A DNA stretch of 64,000 nt from Azotobacter chroococcum (GTDB lineage Bacteria; Pseudomonadota; Gammaproteobacteria; Pseudomonadales; Pseudomonadaceae): positions 80,575-144,574 of the forward strand of contig NZ_SMMU01000011.1 in NCBI RefSeq assembly GCF_004339665.1. Direction: 5' to 3'. The notes under the pieces are model-generated. The model did no database searches. It saw nothing but the letters and a program-made list of their open reading frames with translations, and had not been told where the DNA came from. The number at the start of each line of letters is the position of its first letter. Within the stretch, counting starts at the first letter, position 1. Both the position numbers and the translations under genes were made by a program. Below are positions 8,660 through 18,152 of the stretch, piece after piece.

Positions 8660-8691
8660 CTTTTAAAAACAATCGAGTGCACTTAGTGCAC
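8660..8691 (+). promoter_or_regulatory. Second MhpR-type operator, in the mhpR-mhpD divergent region
   Basis: The core GTGCACTTAGTGCAC (8677-8691) differs from the mhpB operator in one base of fifteen. It is also preceded by CTTTTAAAAACAA (8660-8672). Its centre, 8684, lies 49 bp upstream of the first base of the predicted -10 box of mhpD, exactly as at mhpB. It also lies about 39 bp upstream of the mhpR start codon, so it could support autoregulation. Confidence 0.8.
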
Positions 8692-8708
8692 AGTGGTCCT
8701 GTTTTTCA

Positions 8709-8738
8709 TTGTAGGGGTTTTGGCGGCGTTCCTATACT
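8709..8738 (+). promoter_or_regulatory. Predicted promoter of the mhpD-F-E-T unit
   Basis: TTGTAG (8709-8714) and TATACT (8733-8738) are 18 bp apart, the same spacing as in the mhpB promoter. Transcription would start near 8745 and leave a leader of about 115 nt before mhpD. That leader contains AACAACAA at 8770-8777. Confidence 0.6.
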
Positions 8739-8769
8739 CGCCCCCGATGGCGGAAAGCCCCCTGCGGGA

Positions 8770-8777
8770 AACAACAA
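8770..8777 (+). promoter_or_regulatory. AAnAAnAA tract in the mhpD leader
   Basis: AACAACAA fits the Hfq/Crc catabolite activity motif. It lies 82 bp from the mhpD start, rather far for direct blocking of ribosome entry, so support is weaker than for the tracts beside the monooxygenase, transporter and hmgA genes. Confidence 0.35.
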
Positions 8778-8859
8778 TGAGCCCAAGCGTATACCCGCCA
8801 GCCTACGAAACGGCGTCGCCGGCTTCGGCTCGATCAGCCCGCACCCTGCGAGGTACTCC

Positions 8860-9654
8860 ATGAGCGTGACCCAACAGACCCTGGAACAACTGGCCGCCGC
8901 CCTGCGCGGGGCCGAGGCGAGCGGGGTGGCCGTCGAGCCGCTGCGCGGACTGATCGGCGAGGACAACGGCACGGCCGCCTACGCCATCCAGCGCCTCAAC
9001 GTCGCCCAGGCCGTGGCCGCCGGCCGCCGCGTGGTCGGCCATAAGATCGGCCTGACCAATCCAAAGGTGCAGAAGCAGCTCGGCGTCGGCCAGCCGGACT
9101 TCGGCACCCTGTTCGCCGACATGGGCTACGGCGACAACGAGGTGGTGCCGTTCGGCCGCGTGCTGCAGCCGAAGATCGAGGCGGAGATCGCCCTGATCCT
9201 GGAAAAGGACCTGCCGCGCGCCGACACCACCTTCGCCGAACTGGTCGAGGCCACCGGCTGGGTGCTGCCGGCGCTGGAAATCGTCGGTAGCCGCGTGCAG
9301 GACTGGAACATCCGCTTCGTCGACACCGTGGCCGACAACGCCTCCAGCGGCTGCTTCGTGCTCGGCGGGCCGGCGCGCCGGCTGGCCGACGTCGACCTGC
9401 GCCAGGCGGCGATGCGCATGACCCGCAACGGCGAGGAAGTCTCCAGCGGCAGCGGCGCCGAATGCCTCGGCCATCCGCTGAATGCCGCGGTGTGGCTGGC
9501 GCGCACCACGGCCCGCCTGGGCGAGCCGCTCAAGGCCGGCGACCTGATCCTCACCGGCGCCCTCGGGCCGATGGTCGGCGTGGCCGCCGGCGACCGTTTC
9601 GAGGCCGAGATCGACGGCATCGGTCAGGTCGGTGTCAGCTTCGACGCTGCATGA
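8860..9654 (+). CDS. mhpD: 2-hydroxypenta-2,4-dienoate (2-oxopent-4-enoate) hydratase
   Basis: A 264-residue member of the fumarylacetoacetase-like hydratase family. It adds water to the five-carbon dienoate to give 4-hydroxy-2-oxovalerate. The chosen ATG is preceded by GCGAGG; the longer upstream frame runs back across the promoter and operator and is rejected. Conserved pieces are [44 protein letters not shown] (metal-binding Glu residues), SGCFVLGG and [13 protein letters not shown]. It is the first gene of the second mhp unit and is followed by mhpF after 37 bp. Confidence 0.92.
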   Translation: MSVTQQTLEQLAAALRGAEASGVAVEPLRGLIGEDNGTAAYAIQRLNVAQAVAAGRRVVGHKIGLTNPKVQKQLGVGQPDFGTLFADMGYGDNEVVPFGRVLQPKIEAEIALILEKDLPRADTTFAELVEATGWVLPALEIVGSRVQDWNIRFVDTVADNASSGCFVLGGPARRLADVDLRQAAMRMTRNGEEVSSGSGAECLGHPLNAAVWLARTTARLGEPLKAGDLILTGALGPMVGVAAGDRFEAEIDGIGQVGVSFDAA

Positions 9655-9691
9655 GCCCGTCCCCGTCCCGACTGCAGCAGAGAAAACAATC

Positions 9692-10642
9692 ATGAAAAAA
9701 CTCAAAGTCGCCATCGTCGGCTCCGGCAACATCGGCACCGACCTGATGATCAAGATCCTCCGCCACGGCCAGCATCTGGAAATGGGCGCGATGGTCGGCA
9801 TCGACCCGGCCTCCGACGGCCTGGCCCGCGCCGCGCGCCTCGGCGTGGCCACCACCCATGAGGGCGTCGAAGGCCTGACCCGCCTGCCGGTGTTCGCCGA
9901 CATCGACTTCGTCTTCGATGCCACCTCGGCTGGCGCCCACGTGAAGAACGACGTGTTCCTCCGTGGCCTCAAGCCCGGTCTGCGCATGATCGACCTGACC
10001 CCGGCAGCCATCGGTCCCTACTGCGTGCCGGTGGTGAATCTGGAGCAGAACCTCCACGAGACCAACGTCAACATGGTCACCTGCGGCGGCCAGGCGACCA
10101 TCCCGATGGTCGCCGCGGTGTCCCGCGTGGCCAGGGTTCACTACGCCGAGATCGTCGCCTCGATCAGCAGCAAGTCGGCCGGCCCGGGCACCCGCGCCAA
10201 CATCGACGAGTTCACCGAGACCACCTCGAAGGCCATCGAGGTGATCGGCGGGGCGCAGAAGGGCAAGGCGATCATCGTGCTGAATCCGGCCGAGCCGCCC
10301 TTGATCATGCGCGACACCGTCTACGTGCTGTCGGATCTCGCCGACCAGGCGCAGGTGGAGGCCTCCATCGCGGAGATGGCCCAGGCGGTGCAGTCCTACG
10401 TGCCGGGCTACCGCCTCAAGCAGCGGGTGCAGTTCGACGTGATCCCCGACGCCGCGCCGCTGAACATCCCCGGCCTGGGGCACCTGTCCGGGCTGAAGAC
10501 CTCGGTGTTCCTCGAGGTCGAGGGCGCCGCCCACTACCTGCCGGCCTACGCCGGCAACCTCGACATCATGACCTCCGCCGCGCTGGCCACCGCCGAGCGC
10601 ATGGCGCAATCCATGTTGTCCCAGCCGATGCTGAACGCGTAA
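9692..10642 (+). CDS. mhpF: Acetaldehyde dehydrogenase, acylating
   Basis: A 316-residue enzyme converting acetaldehyde, NAD+ and CoA to acetyl-CoA. It normally forms a channelling complex with the MhpE aldolase. The Rossmann motif is [16 protein letters not shown] (residues 6-21) and the catalytic cysteine is Cys131 in [32 protein letters not shown] and the C-terminal [17 protein letters not shown] are typical of the family. The ATG at 9692 gives the standard length; an upstream frame overlapping mhpD is not supported. mhpE begins 11 bp downstream. Confidence 0.95.
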   Translation: MKKLKVAIVGSGNIGTDLMIKILRHGQHLEMGAMVGIDPASDGLARAARLGVATTHEGVEGLTRLPVFADIDFVFDATSAGAHVKNDVFLRGLKPGLRMIDLTPAAIGPYCVPVVNLEQNLHETNVNMVTCGGQATIPMVAAVSRVARVHYAEIVASISSKSAGPGTRANIDEFTETTSKAIEVIGGAQKGKAIIVLNPAEPPLIMRDTVYVLSDLADQAQVEASIAEMAQAVQSYVPGYRLKQRVQFDVIPDAAPLNIPGLGHLSGLKTSVFLEVEGAAHYLPAYAGNLDIMTSAALATAERMAQSMLSQPMLNA

Positions 10643-10653
10643 GGAGACCCGCC

Positions 10654-11673
10654 ATGACCTTCAATCCCGGCAAGAAGCTGTACATCTCCGACGTGACCCT
10701 GCGCGACGGCAGCCACGCGATCCGCCACCAGTATTCGATCGCCAGCGTGCAGGCCATCGCCCGCGCGCTGGACCAGGCGAAAGTCGACTCCATCGAGGTC
10801 GCCCACGGCGACGGCCTGCAGGGCTCGAGCTTCAACTACGGCTTCGGCGCGCATACCGACCTCGAATGGATCGAGGCGGTGGCCGAGGTGGTGACCCACG
10901 CCCGGATCGCCACCCTGCTGCTGCCCGGCATCGGCACCGTCCATGACCTCGACAACGCCTATAAGGCGGGCGCGCGCATCGTCCGGGTGGCCACCCACTG
11001 CACCGAGGCCGACGTGTCGAAGCAGCACATCGAGCACGCGCGAAAGCTTGGCATGGACACCGTGGGCTTCCTGATGATGAGCCACATGACCAGCCCGCAG
11101 AACCTCGCCGTCGAGGCGAAGAAGATGGAAAGCTACGGCGCCACCTGCATCTACGTGGTCGACTCCGGCGGGGCGATGGGCATGCAGGACATCCGCGAGC
11201 GCTTCCGCGCGGTCAAGGATCTGCTCGACCCTTCGACCCAGACCGGCATCCACGCCCACCACAACCTGTCGCTCGGGGTGGCCAACTCCATCGTCGCGGT
11301 GGAGGAGGGCTGCGACCGCATCGACGCCAGCCTCGCCGGCATGGGTGCCGGCGCCGGCAACGCGCCCTTGGAAGTGTTCATCGCCGCGGCCGAGCGCCTC
11401 GGCTGGAACCACGGCACCGACCTCTACACCCTGATGGACGCCGCCGACGAGATCGTCCGCCCGCTGCAGGACCGCCCGGTGCGGGTCGACCGCGAGACCC
11501 TGGCGCTGGGTTATGCCGGCGTCTACTCGAGCTTCCTGCGCCATGCCGAGGTGGCGGCGCAGAAATACGGCCTGAGCACCGTGGACATCCTCGTCGAGCT
11601 GGGCCGGCGGCGGATGGTCGGCGGTCAGGAAGACATGATCGTCGACGTGGCGCTGGATCTGCTCAAGCGCTGA
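10654..11673 (+). CDS. mhpE: 4-hydroxy-2-oxovalerate aldolase
   Basis: A 339-residue DRE-TIM-type metal-dependent aldolase that splits 4-hydroxy-2-oxovalerate to pyruvate and acetaldehyde. The N-terminal [13 protein letters not shown] carries the metal-binding Asp and catalytic His region, VVDSGGAMG lies in the mid-barrel, and [15 protein letters not shown] holds the two metal-binding histidines. [15 protein letters not shown] follows, and the C-terminal helical domain that contacts MhpF is complete. A GGAG site precedes the ATG. This completes the central pathway from ring opening to pyruvate and acetyl-CoA. Confidence 0.95.
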   Translation: MTFNPGKKLYISDVTLRDGSHAIRHQYSIASVQAIARALDQAKVDSIEVAHGDGLQGSSFNYGFGAHTDLEWIEAVAEVVTHARIATLLLPGIGTVHDLDNAYKAGARIVRVATHCTEADVSKQHIEHARKLGMDTVGFLMMSHMTSPQNLAVEAKKMESYGATCIYVVDSGGAMGMQDIRERFRAVKDLLDPSTQTGIHAHHNLSLGVANSIVAVEEGCDRIDASLAGMGAGAGNAPLEVFIAAAERLGWNHGTDLYTLMDAADEIVRPLQDRPVRVDRETLALGYAGVYSSFLRHAEVAAQKYGLSTVDILVELGRRRMVGGQEDMIVDVALDLLKR

Positions 11674-11750
11674 CCCCGAAAAGCCGAGATTGCGCCGGCA
11701 GCCTCCGGGCCGCCGGCCGGTTGCGTACGTCCCCCACAAACCATAGGTAC

Positions 11751-11758
11751 AACAATAA
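11751..11758 (+). promoter_or_regulatory. AAnAAnAA tract at the start codon of the mhpT-like gene
   Basis: AACAATAA runs directly into the ATG (11758). A protein bound here would cover the start codon, as known for Hfq/Crc targets. No normal Shine-Dalgarno is evident. Confidence 0.45.
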
Positions 11759-13005
11759 TGACGACCTACACCTCGCAACACCTGGCGTCCGCAGACGCGG
11801 AACAGGACGCCCGGCGAACCTGGCTGACCATCGCCCTGTGCTTTTCCGTCGCGGTGCTGGAGGGCATCGACTTCCAGGCGCCGGGCATCGCCGCGCCGGG
11901 CATGGCCGCGGCCTTCGGTCTGGACAGGCTGCACATGGGCTGGGTGTTCAGCGCCGGCATCCTCGGCCTGTTGCCCGGCGCCCTGGTCGGCGGCTGGCTG
12001 GCCGACCGCATCGGCCGCAAGTGGGTACTGATCGGTTCGGTGGCGCTGTTCGGCCTGTTCTCCATCGCCACCGCCCATGCCTGGGAGCTCTACAGCCTGC
12101 TGGCGGCGCGCCTGCTGACCGGAGTCGGTCTCGGCGCGGCGCTGCCCAACCTGATCGCGCTGTGCTCGGAAGCGGCCGGCGAGCGCCTGCGCGGCACCGC
12201 GGTGAGCCTGATGTACTGCGGCGTGCCGCTGGGTGCGGCGCTGGCGGCCGCCATCGGTATCGCCGGCTTTTCCGCCGACTGGACACTGGTCTACTACGTC
12301 GGCGGCGTGCTGCCGCTGCTGGTGCTGCCGCTGCTGGCCTTCTGGCTGCCGGAGTCGGCGGCCTTCCGCGCCCGCCAGCAGTCGGCAACCCTGGCCGCTC
12401 CTGTCCCGGTCGTCGAGGGCCTGTTCCGCAACGGCAGTGCGCTGCCCACCCTGCTGCTGTGGGGCGCCTATTTCTTCACCCTGATGGTCGTCTACATGCT
12501 GATCAGCTGGCTGCCGAGCCTGCTGGTGGGGCAGGGCTTCACCGGCAGGGAGGCCAGTTGGGTGATGTTCTCCCTGCAGATCGGTGCGGCGGTCGGCACC
12601 CTGATGCTCGGCGTGCTGATGGAGCGTCTGCGGCCGCTGGCGATGGCCGGGCTGATCTATCTCGGCCTGCTCGCCGCACTGGCGGCGCTCGGGCTGTCCG
12701 AGGCGTTCGCCAGCATGCTGCTGGCCGGCTTCGCCGCCGGCATGTTCGCCACCGGCGGGCAGGGCGTGCTCTATGCCCTGGCGCCGCTGTTCTACCGCAC
12801 TGAAGTGCGCGCCACCGGCGTCGGCAGCGCGGTGGCGGTCGGCCGCCTGGGCGCCATGAGCGGCCCGCTGGTGGCTGGCAAGATGCTGGCGCTGGGCTTC
12901 GGCAGCGCCGGGGTGATGTTGGCCTCGGCACCGGGCCTGGTGCTGGCCGGCGTGGCGGTGTTCTACCTGCTTGGCCGGCGTCGCGGGCAGGGCGCGCCGG
13001 CCTGA
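11758..13005 (+). CDS. mhpT: Aromatic acid:H+ symporter, MFS superfamily (MhpT-like)
   Basis: A 415-residue major facilitator with about 12 membrane segments. The N-terminal half has LEGIDFQAPGIAAPGMAAAF in helix 1, the acid-binding signature region of aromatic acid transporters. The cytoplasmic loop motif GGWLADRIGRKWVL lies between helices 2 and 3, followed by LLTGVGLGAALPNLIALCSE. The C-terminal half repeats the fold and ends in a short basic tail. It most likely brings the phenylpropionate-type substrate across the inner membrane. It is 84 bp downstream of mhpE and upstream of an OprD-like porin, giving a complete uptake route. Confidence 0.85.
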   Translation: MTTYTSQHLASADAEQDARRTWLTIALCFSVAVLEGIDFQAPGIAAPGMAAAFGLDRLHMGWVFSAGILGLLPGALVGGWLADRIGRKWVLIGSVALFGLFSIATAHAWELYSLLAARLLTGVGLGAALPNLIALCSEAAGERLRGTAVSLMYCGVPLGAALAAAIGIAGFSADWTLVYYVGGVLPLLVLPLLAFWLPESAAFRARQQSATLAAPVPVVEGLFRNGSALPTLLLWGAYFFTLMVVYMLISWLPSLLVGQGFTGREASWVMFSLQIGAAVGTLMLGVLMERLRPLAMAGLIYLGLLAALAALGLSEAFASMLLAGFAAGMFATGGQGVLYALAPLFYRTEVRATGVGSAVAVGRLGAMSGPLVAGKMLALGFGSAGVMLASAPGLVLAGVAVFYLLGRRRGQGAPA

Positions 13006-13093
13006 GTCGATCGGCGCGGTCCGGCGGGGCCGCGCTGCATTTCCCCATTCCGCTGCTTCGCCGCCGTCCCGCTGCGGGGCGCTGGCAGACCAC

Positions 13094-13104
13094 AAGAACA
13101 ATAA
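13094..13104 (+). promoter_or_regulatory. Overlapping AAnAAnAA tracts before the porin gene
   Basis: AAGAACAATAA contains two overlapping matches to AAnAAnAA and lies 11 bp upstream of the porin ATG. It overlaps the ribosome-entry region and is a candidate Hfq/Crc site. Confidence 0.45.
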
Positions 13105-13115
13105 AGGTAACCGAC

Positions 13116-14390
13116 ATGCTCGACACAAGACGGGGCGCGGCCGGCGCAGCCCTGCTGCTGCTCGCCCAGGGAACGGCACTGGGCGCTGGCTTCATCGAGG
13201 ACAGCCAGGGCAGCCTGACCCTGCGCAACTTCTACTTCGACCGCGACTACAAGGGCGAAAGCAACGTATCCGCGCGCCGCGAGTGGGCGCAGGGTTTCAT
13301 CCTCAACATCAAGTCCGGCTTCACCGAAGGCCCGGTCGGCTTCGGCCTCGACCTGCAGGGCATGCTCGGCGTCCAGCTCGACTCCTCGCGCGATAGGGTC
13401 GGCACCGGCCTGCTGCCGGTCCAGCGCGGTAGCGGCGAGGCCGCGCAGGAGTATTCCGAGCTGGGCATCACCGGCAAGGTCCGCTACTCGAAGACCGAAC
13501 TGCATGTCGGCACCGTGATGCCGCGCCTGCCGATCTTGATCAGCAGCCCGGCCCGGCTGCTCTGGCAGACCTTCCGCGGCGGCCACCTGCGCTCCCAGGA
13601 CATCCCCGGCCTGAGCTTCCAGGGCGGCTACCTGAACCGCATGAACCAGCGCGACTCCACCGACTACCAGAAGATCACCATCGCCGCGCCCAACGGCCGC
13701 TTCGACGGCACCGCCGAGTCCGACGAGTTCATCTTCCTCGGCGGCGACTACGCGCTGACGAAAGAGCTGACCCTGAGCTACTACCACGCCCGTCTCGACG
13801 AGATCTACCAGCAGAACTACCTGGGCGCGATCCACCAGTTCAAGCTCGGGCCGGGCGAGTTCAAGATCGACTTCCGCTACTTCCTCAGCGACGAGGAGGG
13901 CGACGGCAAGGCCGGCTCGGTCGACAACCAGTACGTCGGCCTGAACTTCGGCTACAAGCTGGGCGGGCACCGGCTGACGGTGGGCGGCGCGCTGTCCAGC
14001 GGCGACTCGGCGATGCCCTACATCGCCGGCTCGGAGCCGCACCTGATCTCCGAGTACGCGATCAGCTCGGAATTCCTCAATGCCGACGAGCACTTCTGGC
14101 ACGTGCGCTACGAATACGACTTCGCCGCGGCCGGGCTGCCCGGGCTGATCGGGGTGGCGCGCTTCATGAAGGGCACCAACGCCGAGCTGCCGGAGCGCCT
14201 CGGTGGGCAGGACCGGGAGGAGACCGAGCGCTACCTGGAGCTGTCCTACGTGGTGCAGTCGGGGCCGTTGAAGAACGTGGCGCTGCGCCTGCGCAACTCG
14301 CGCTACCAGAACAGCTTCGCGCCCAATGCGACGATGCGCGACGACAACGAGACGCGGGTCAACGTCGATTACACATGGAAGCTCTGGTAG
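13116..14390 (+). CDS. OprD-family outer membrane porin
   Basis: A 424-residue protein with a signal peptide (hydrophobic residues 9-22, cut after ALGA). The mature start GFIEDSQGSLTLRNFYFDRDYK is characteristic of Pseudomonas OprD/OpdK porins. Repeated alternating-hydrophobic strands with aromatic girdles follow, and the last residues NVDYTWKLW end in an aromatic residue as outer-membrane barrels do. OprD-like channels are substrate-specific, often for aromatic or other carboxylates. The position at the end of the mhp cluster suggests entry of the cluster's substrate. The nearest characterised subtype cannot be decided by eye. Confidence 0.9.
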   Translation: MLDTRRGAAGAALLLLAQGTALGAGFIEDSQGSLTLRNFYFDRDYKGESNVSARREWAQGFILNIKSGFTEGPVGFGLDLQGMLGVQLDSSRDRVGTGLLPVQRGSGEAAQEYSELGITGKVRYSKTELHVGTVMPRLPILISSPARLLWQTFRGGHLRSQDIPGLSFQGGYLNRMNQRDSTDYQKITIAAPNGRFDGTAESDEFIFLGGDYALTKELTLSYYHARLDEIYQQNYLGAIHQFKLGPGEFKIDFRYFLSDEEGDGKAGSVDNQYVGLNFGYKLGGHRLTVGGALSSGDSAMPYIAGSEPHLISEYAISSEFLNADEHFWHVRYEYDFAAAGLPGLIGVARFMKGTNAELPERLGGQDREETERYLELSYVVQSGPLKNVALRLRNSRYQNSFAPNATMRDDNETRVNVDYTWKLW

Positions 14391-14403
14391 GGGGAGAAAC
14401 GTT

Positions 14404-14425
14404 CGAGGCTCCCGAAGGAGCCTCG
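14404..14425. terminator. Hairpin between convergent porin and ETF-QO genes
   Basis: CGAGGCTCC and GGAGCCTCG form a perfect 9-bp stem around a CGAA tetraloop. It sits 13 bp after the porin stop and 10 bp beyond the ETF-QO stop, so it could serve both genes. T runs are weak. Confidence 0.6.
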
Positions 14426-14435
14426 ATGGTTTCGC

Positions 14436-16091
14436 TTACATGTTGGGATAGTTCGGCCCGCCAGCGCCTTCCGGGGCCACCCAGGTGATGTTCTGGGCCG
14501 GGTCCTTGATGTCGCAGGTCTTGCAGTGCACGCAGTTCTGCGCGTTGATCTGGAAGCGCGGGCTGCCGTCGTCCTGGTTCACCACCTCGTAGACGCCGGC
14601 CGGGCAGTAGCGCTGCGCCGGCTCGTCGTACAGCGGCAGGTTGCGGGTGATCGGGATGCTCGGGTCGGTCAGCCGCAGGTGGCAGGGCTGGTCTTCCTCG
14701 TGGTTGGTGTTGGAGAGGAACACCGAGCTGAGCTTGTCGAAGCTGAGCTTGCCGTCCGGCTTGGGATACTCGATCCGCTTCGCCTCGGAGGCCAGCTTCA
14801 GGCAGGCGTGGTCCGGCTTGTCGTCGTGCAGGGTGAACGGGATCTTGCCGCCGAACAGGTTCTGGTCGATGAAGTTGAAGGCCCCGCCGGCCAGCGCGCC
14901 GAACTTGTGGATGGCGGCGCCGAAGTTGCGGCTGCGGAACAGCTCCTCGTACAGCCAGCTGGACTTGAACGACTCGACGTAGCCGTTCAGCTCGTCGCCG
15001 CCCTGGCTGCCGCCGGCGAGGGCGGCAAGGACGGCGTCGGCGGCCAGCATGCCGGACTTCATCGCGGTGTGGCTGCCCTTGATCTTGGCGAAGTTCAGGG
15101 TGCCCAGGTCGCAGCCGATCAGCGCGCCGCCGGGGAAGACCATCTTCGGCAGCGAGTTCAGACCGCCCTTGCAGATGGCGCGGGCGCCGTAGGACACCCG
15201 CTTGCCGCCTTGCAGGTACTGGGCGATCACCGGGTGGTGCTTGTAGCGCTGGAACTCGTCGAAGGGCGACAGGAAGGGGTTGCTGTAGGACAGGTCGACG
15301 ATCAGGCCGACCACCACCTGGCCGTTCTCCAGATGATAGAGGAAGGAGCCGCCCGGGTTCTCGTCGTCCAGCGGCCAGCCGGCGGTGTGCACCACCAGGC
15401 CCTGCTCGTGGCGGGTCGGTTCGACGTCCCAGATTTCCTTGATGCCGATGCCGTAGTGCTGGGCATCGGCCTCTTCGTCCAGCTGGAAGCGGGCGATCAG
15501 CTGCTTGCCGATGTGGCCGCGGCAGCCCTCGGCGAACAGGGTGTACTTGCCGCGCAACTCCATGCCGGGAGTGTAGTAGCCGTCCTTCGGCTTGCCTTCG
15601 CGGTCGACGCCCAGGTCGCCGGTGACGATGCCGCGCACCACGCCGCTCTCGTCGATCAGCGCCTCCTGGGCGGCGAAGCCCGGGTAGATCTCGACGCCCA
15701 TGGCTTCGGCCTGCTGCGCCAGCCAGCGGCACAGGTTGCCCAGGGAGATGATGTAGTTGCCCTCGTTGTGCATGGTCTTGGGCACGAGGGCATTCGGCAG
15801 CCTGGTGGCCTTCTCGGCGCTCTTGAACAGGTAGATGTCGTCGCGTTTGACCGGGGTGTTCAGCGGGGCGCCCAGCTCCTTCCAGTTCGGGAAGAGTTCG
15901 TTCAGGGCGCGCGGCTCGAAGACGGCACCGGAGAGGATGTGGGCGCCGACTTCGGAACCCTTCTCGACCACGCACACGCTGATCTCCTGACCAGCCTCGG
16001 CGGCCTGCTGCTTCAGCCGACAGGCGGCGGACAGACCGGCCGGACCGGCGCCGACGATGACGACGTCGAATTCCATGTATTCGCGTTCCAC
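14436..16091 (-). CDS. Electron transfer flavoprotein-ubiquinone oxidoreductase
   Basis: This 551-residue membrane-associated flavoprotein passes electrons from ETF to ubiquinone. It has an N-terminal FAD-binding motif [19 protein letters not shown], an internal [19 protein letters not shown] and a C-terminal 4Fe-4S region with [10 protein letters not shown] and [17 protein letters not shown] chose the GTG at 16091, preceded by AGGAG, because it gives the usual length. A TATAAT box at 16149-16144 lies inside the longer ATG-started frame (16145), which argues against that start. It is divergent from etfBA, whose product is its electron donor. Confidence 0.95.
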   Translation of the reverse strand: MEREYMEFDVVIVGAGPAGLSAACRLKQQAAEAGQEISVCVVEKGSEVGAHILSGAVFEPRALNELFPNWKELGAPLNTPVKRDDIYLFKSAEKATRLPNALVPKTMHNEGNYIISLGNLCRWLAQQAEAMGVEIYPGFAAQEALIDESGVVRGIVTGDLGVDREGKPKDGYYTPGMELRGKYTLFAEGCRGHIGKQLIARFQLDEEADAQHYGIGIKEIWDVEPTRHEQGLVVHTAGWPLDDENPGGSFLYHLENGQVVVGLIVDLSYSNPFLSPFDEFQRYKHHPVIAQYLQGGKRVSYGARAICKGGLNSLPKMVFPGGALIGCDLGTLNFAKIKGSHTAMKSGMLAADAVLAALAGGSQGGDELNGYVESFKSSWLYEELFRSRNFGAAIHKFGALAGGAFNFIDQNLFGGKIPFTLHDDKPDHACLKLASEAKRIEYPKPDGKLSFDKLSSVFLSNTNHEEDQPCHLRLTDPSIPITRNLPLYDEPAQRYCPAGVYEVVNQDDGSPRFQINAQNCVHCKTCDIKDPAQNITWVAPEGAGGPNYPNM

Positions 16092-16143
16092 AGATATCTC
16101 CTGCTCGGGGCTCTCTTCGCGTGTTCCCGGATGGGGGTCGGCC

Positions 16144-16174
16144 ATTATATATCCGAGCCCTCGGGGCGGACCAA
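16144..16174 (-). promoter_or_regulatory. Predicted promoter of the ETF-quinone oxidoreductase gene
   Basis: On the minus strand TATAAT is at 16149-16144 and TTGGTC at 16174-16169, with a long 19-bp spacer. The -10 box matches consensus fully. It lies about 53 bp upstream of the GTG start. Confidence 0.5.
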
Positions 16175-16241
16175 TGCAAAGACGGCGGCGAACTGCCCCG
16201 CAGGCGGCTGCCGGAGCCCCGGAAAGCCAGGCCGCTCTCGG

Positions 16242-16270
16242 TTGACCGGGCGGTGCCCTGCGGTCAAGAT
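16242..16270 (+). promoter_or_regulatory. Predicted promoter of etfBA
   Basis: TTGACC (16242-16247) and CAAGAT (16265-16270) are 17 bp apart. The leader to the etfB ATG would be about 105 nt. The rest of the 288-bp divergent region shows no further recognisable signal. Confidence 0.45.
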
Positions 16271-16379
16271 ACGGCCCGTTTCATGCTCGCCGCAGGGGGC
16301 TGACGTCGGCTCCGGCCGTCAACCACAGGCCATTGCTTGCCTTGGCGACATTCCATCTACCGGAGAGAACGAGGAATCC

Positions 16380-17129
16380 ATGAAGGTTCTTGTAGCTGTC
16401 AAACGAGTGGTCGACTACAACGTCAAGGTCCGCGTCAAGGCCGATGGCTCCGGCGTCGACCTGGCCAACGTCAAGATGTCGATGAACCCCTTCTGCGAGA
16501 TCGCCGTGGAAGAAGCGGTGCGCCTGAAGGAGCGCGGCATCGCCACGGAGATCGTCGCCGTGTCCGTCGGCCCGGCCCAGGCTCAGGAGCAGCTGCGCAC
16601 CGCCCTGGCCCTCGGCGCCGACCGCGCCCTCCTGATCGAGACCGACGAGGAACTCGGTTCCCTGGCGGTGGCCAAGCTGCTCAAGGCGGTGGTCGACAAG
16701 GAGCAGCCGCAGCTGGTCATCACCGGCAAGCAGGCCATCGACAGCGACAACAACCAGACCGGGCAGATGCTCGCCGCGCTGACCGGCTACGCCCAGGGCA
16801 CCTTCGCCTCCAAGCTCGAGCTGTCCGGCGACAAACTCAAGGTCGTCCGCGAGATCGACGGCGGCCTGCAGACCCTGGAGCTGGCCCTGCCGGCCATCGT
16901 CACCACCGACCTGCGCCTGAACGAGCCGCGCTACGCTTCCTTGCCGAACATCATGAAGGCCAAGAAGAAGCCGCTGGAGACGGTCACGCCCGCGGATCTG
17001 GGCGTATCCGTCGCCTCCACCCTGAAGACCCTCAAGGTCGAGGCGCCGGCCGAGCGGCAGGCCGGCATCAAGGTGGGCTCGGTGGCCGAGCTGGTGGAGA
17101 AGCTGAAGAACGAGGCGAAGGTGATCTGA
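16380..17129 (+). CDS. etfB: Electron transfer flavoprotein beta subunit
   Basis: A 249-residue subunit starting [20 protein letters not shown], the standard N-terminus. It binds AMP and, with EtfA, carries electrons from acyl-CoA and other dehydrogenases. Family motifs are [39 protein letters not shown] and [19 protein letters not shown], the last close to the recognition-loop signature. The much longer upstream reading frame is antisense to ETF-QO and not used. The stop is followed after 1 bp by etfA, so translation is probably coupled. Confidence 0.97.
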   Translation: MKVLVAVKRVVDYNVKVRVKADGSGVDLANVKMSMNPFCEIAVEEAVRLKERGIATEIVAVSVGPAQAQEQLRTALALGADRALLIETDEELGSLAVAKLLKAVVDKEQPQLVITGKQAIDSDNNQTGQMLAALTGYAQGTFASKLELSGDKLKVVREIDGGLQTLELALPAIVTTDLRLNEPRYASLPNIMKAKKKPLETVTPADLGVSVASTLKTLKVEAPAERQAGIKVGSVAELVEKLKNEAKVI

Positions 17130-17130
17130 G

Positions 17131-18060
17131 ATGGCAATCCTGGTAATCGCTGAACACGACAACGCGGTACTGGCGGCCGCGACCCTGAACACCGTCGCGG
17201 CTGCACAGCAGATCGGCGGCGACCTCCATGTGCTGGTGGCCGGCAGCGGCTGCAGTGCCGTCGCCGAGAGCGCCGCGAAGATCGCCGGGGTGGCCAAGGT
17301 GCTGGTCGCCGACGACGCGGCCTACGCCCACCTGCTGGCGGAGAACGTCGCGCCGCTGATCGCCGGTCTGGCCAAGGGGTACAGCCACGTGCTGGCGCCG
17401 GCCTCGACCAACGGCAAGAACTACCTGCCGCGCGTCGCCGCACTGCTCGACGTCGAGCAGATCTCCGAGATCGTCGCGGTGGAAAGCGCCGACACCTTCA
17501 AGCGGCCGATCTACGCCGGCAACGCCATCGCCACCGTGCAGTCCAGCGCGCCGATCAAGGTGATCAGCGTGCGCGCCACCGCCTTCGACGCGGCGGCGGG
17601 CGAGGGCGGCAGCGCGTCCATCGAGGCGCTGGCCGGTGCGGGCGAGGCGGGCACCTCGAGCTTCGTCGGCGAGGAGCTGGCCAAGTCGGACCGTCCGGAG
17701 CTGACCTCGGCGCGGGTGGTGATCTCCGGCGGGCGCGGCCTGCAAAGCGGGGAGAACTTCGGGCTGCTGTACGCGCTGGCGGACAAGCTGGGGGCGGCGG
17801 TGGGCGCCTCGCGCGCCGCGGTGGATGCGGGTTTTGCGCCGAACGACATGCAGGTCGGGCAGACCGGCAAGATCGTCGCGCCGGACCTGTACATCGCGGT
17901 GGGCATCTCCGGGGCGATCCAGCACCTGGCGGGGATGAAGGACTCGAAGGTGATCGTGGCGATCAACAAGGACGCCGAGGCGCCGATCTTCCAGGTGGCC
18001 GACTACGGCCTGGTGGCGGATCTGTTCGAAGTCGTGCCGGAGCTGGAAAAGCAGCTCTGA
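17131..18060 (+). CDS. etfA: Electron transfer flavoprotein alpha subunit
   Basis: A 309-residue partner of EtfB carrying the FAD. The N-terminal domain starts [20 protein letters not shown]. The C-terminal FAD domain includes [64 protein letters not shown] as consecutive motif segments and [20 protein letters not shown]. Together with EtfB and the divergently encoded quinone oxidoreductase it links fatty-acid and amino-acid oxidation, including that by FadE-type enzymes, to the respiratory chain. A terminator follows 20 bp after the stop. Confidence 0.97.
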   Translation: MAILVIAEHDNAVLAAATLNTVAAAQQIGGDLHVLVAGSGCSAVAESAAKIAGVAKVLVADDAAYAHLLAENVAPLIAGLAKGYSHVLAPASTNGKNYLPRVAALLDVEQISEIVAVESADTFKRPIYAGNAIATVQSSAPIKVISVRATAFDAAAGEGGSASIEALAGAGEAGTSSFVGEELAKSDRPELTSARVVISGGRGLQSGENFGLLYALADKLGAAVGASRAAVDAGFAPNDMQVGQTGKIVAPDLYIAVGISGAIQHLAGMKDSKVIVAINKDAEAPIFQVADYGLVADLFEVVPELEKQL

Positions 18061-18080
18061 CCGCTCGCCGGCCGGACCCG

Positions 18081-18106
18081 AAGCCCGCTCACCGAGCGGG
18101 CTTCTT
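18081..18106 (+). terminator. Rho-independent terminator after etfBA
   Basis: AAGCCCGCTC and GAGCGGGCTT form a perfect 10-bp stem with an ACC loop, followed by a short T-rich tail (CTT). Confidence 0.8.
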
Positions 18107-18152
18107 GCAACTGGGGCCGGCAACTCTCCAACCACGCCCCTGCGGAAATTCC

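Noticed and set aside
10546..13179. 877-residue open frame on the minus strand across mhpE and the transporter
   Set aside because: It lies wholly antisense to two clear genes, has Gln/Arg/His-rich low-complexity content and no family motif; long antisense frames are expected at this GC content.
16092..16145. ATG start for ETF-QO at 16145
   Set aside because: A TATAAT box lies at that ATG, and the GTG at 16091 has AGGAG and gives the normal 551-residue protein.
14526..16379. Upstream extension of the etfB frame of more than 600 codons
   Set aside because: It runs antisense through ETF-QO. The true start [10 protein letters not shown] matches the family N-terminus exactly.
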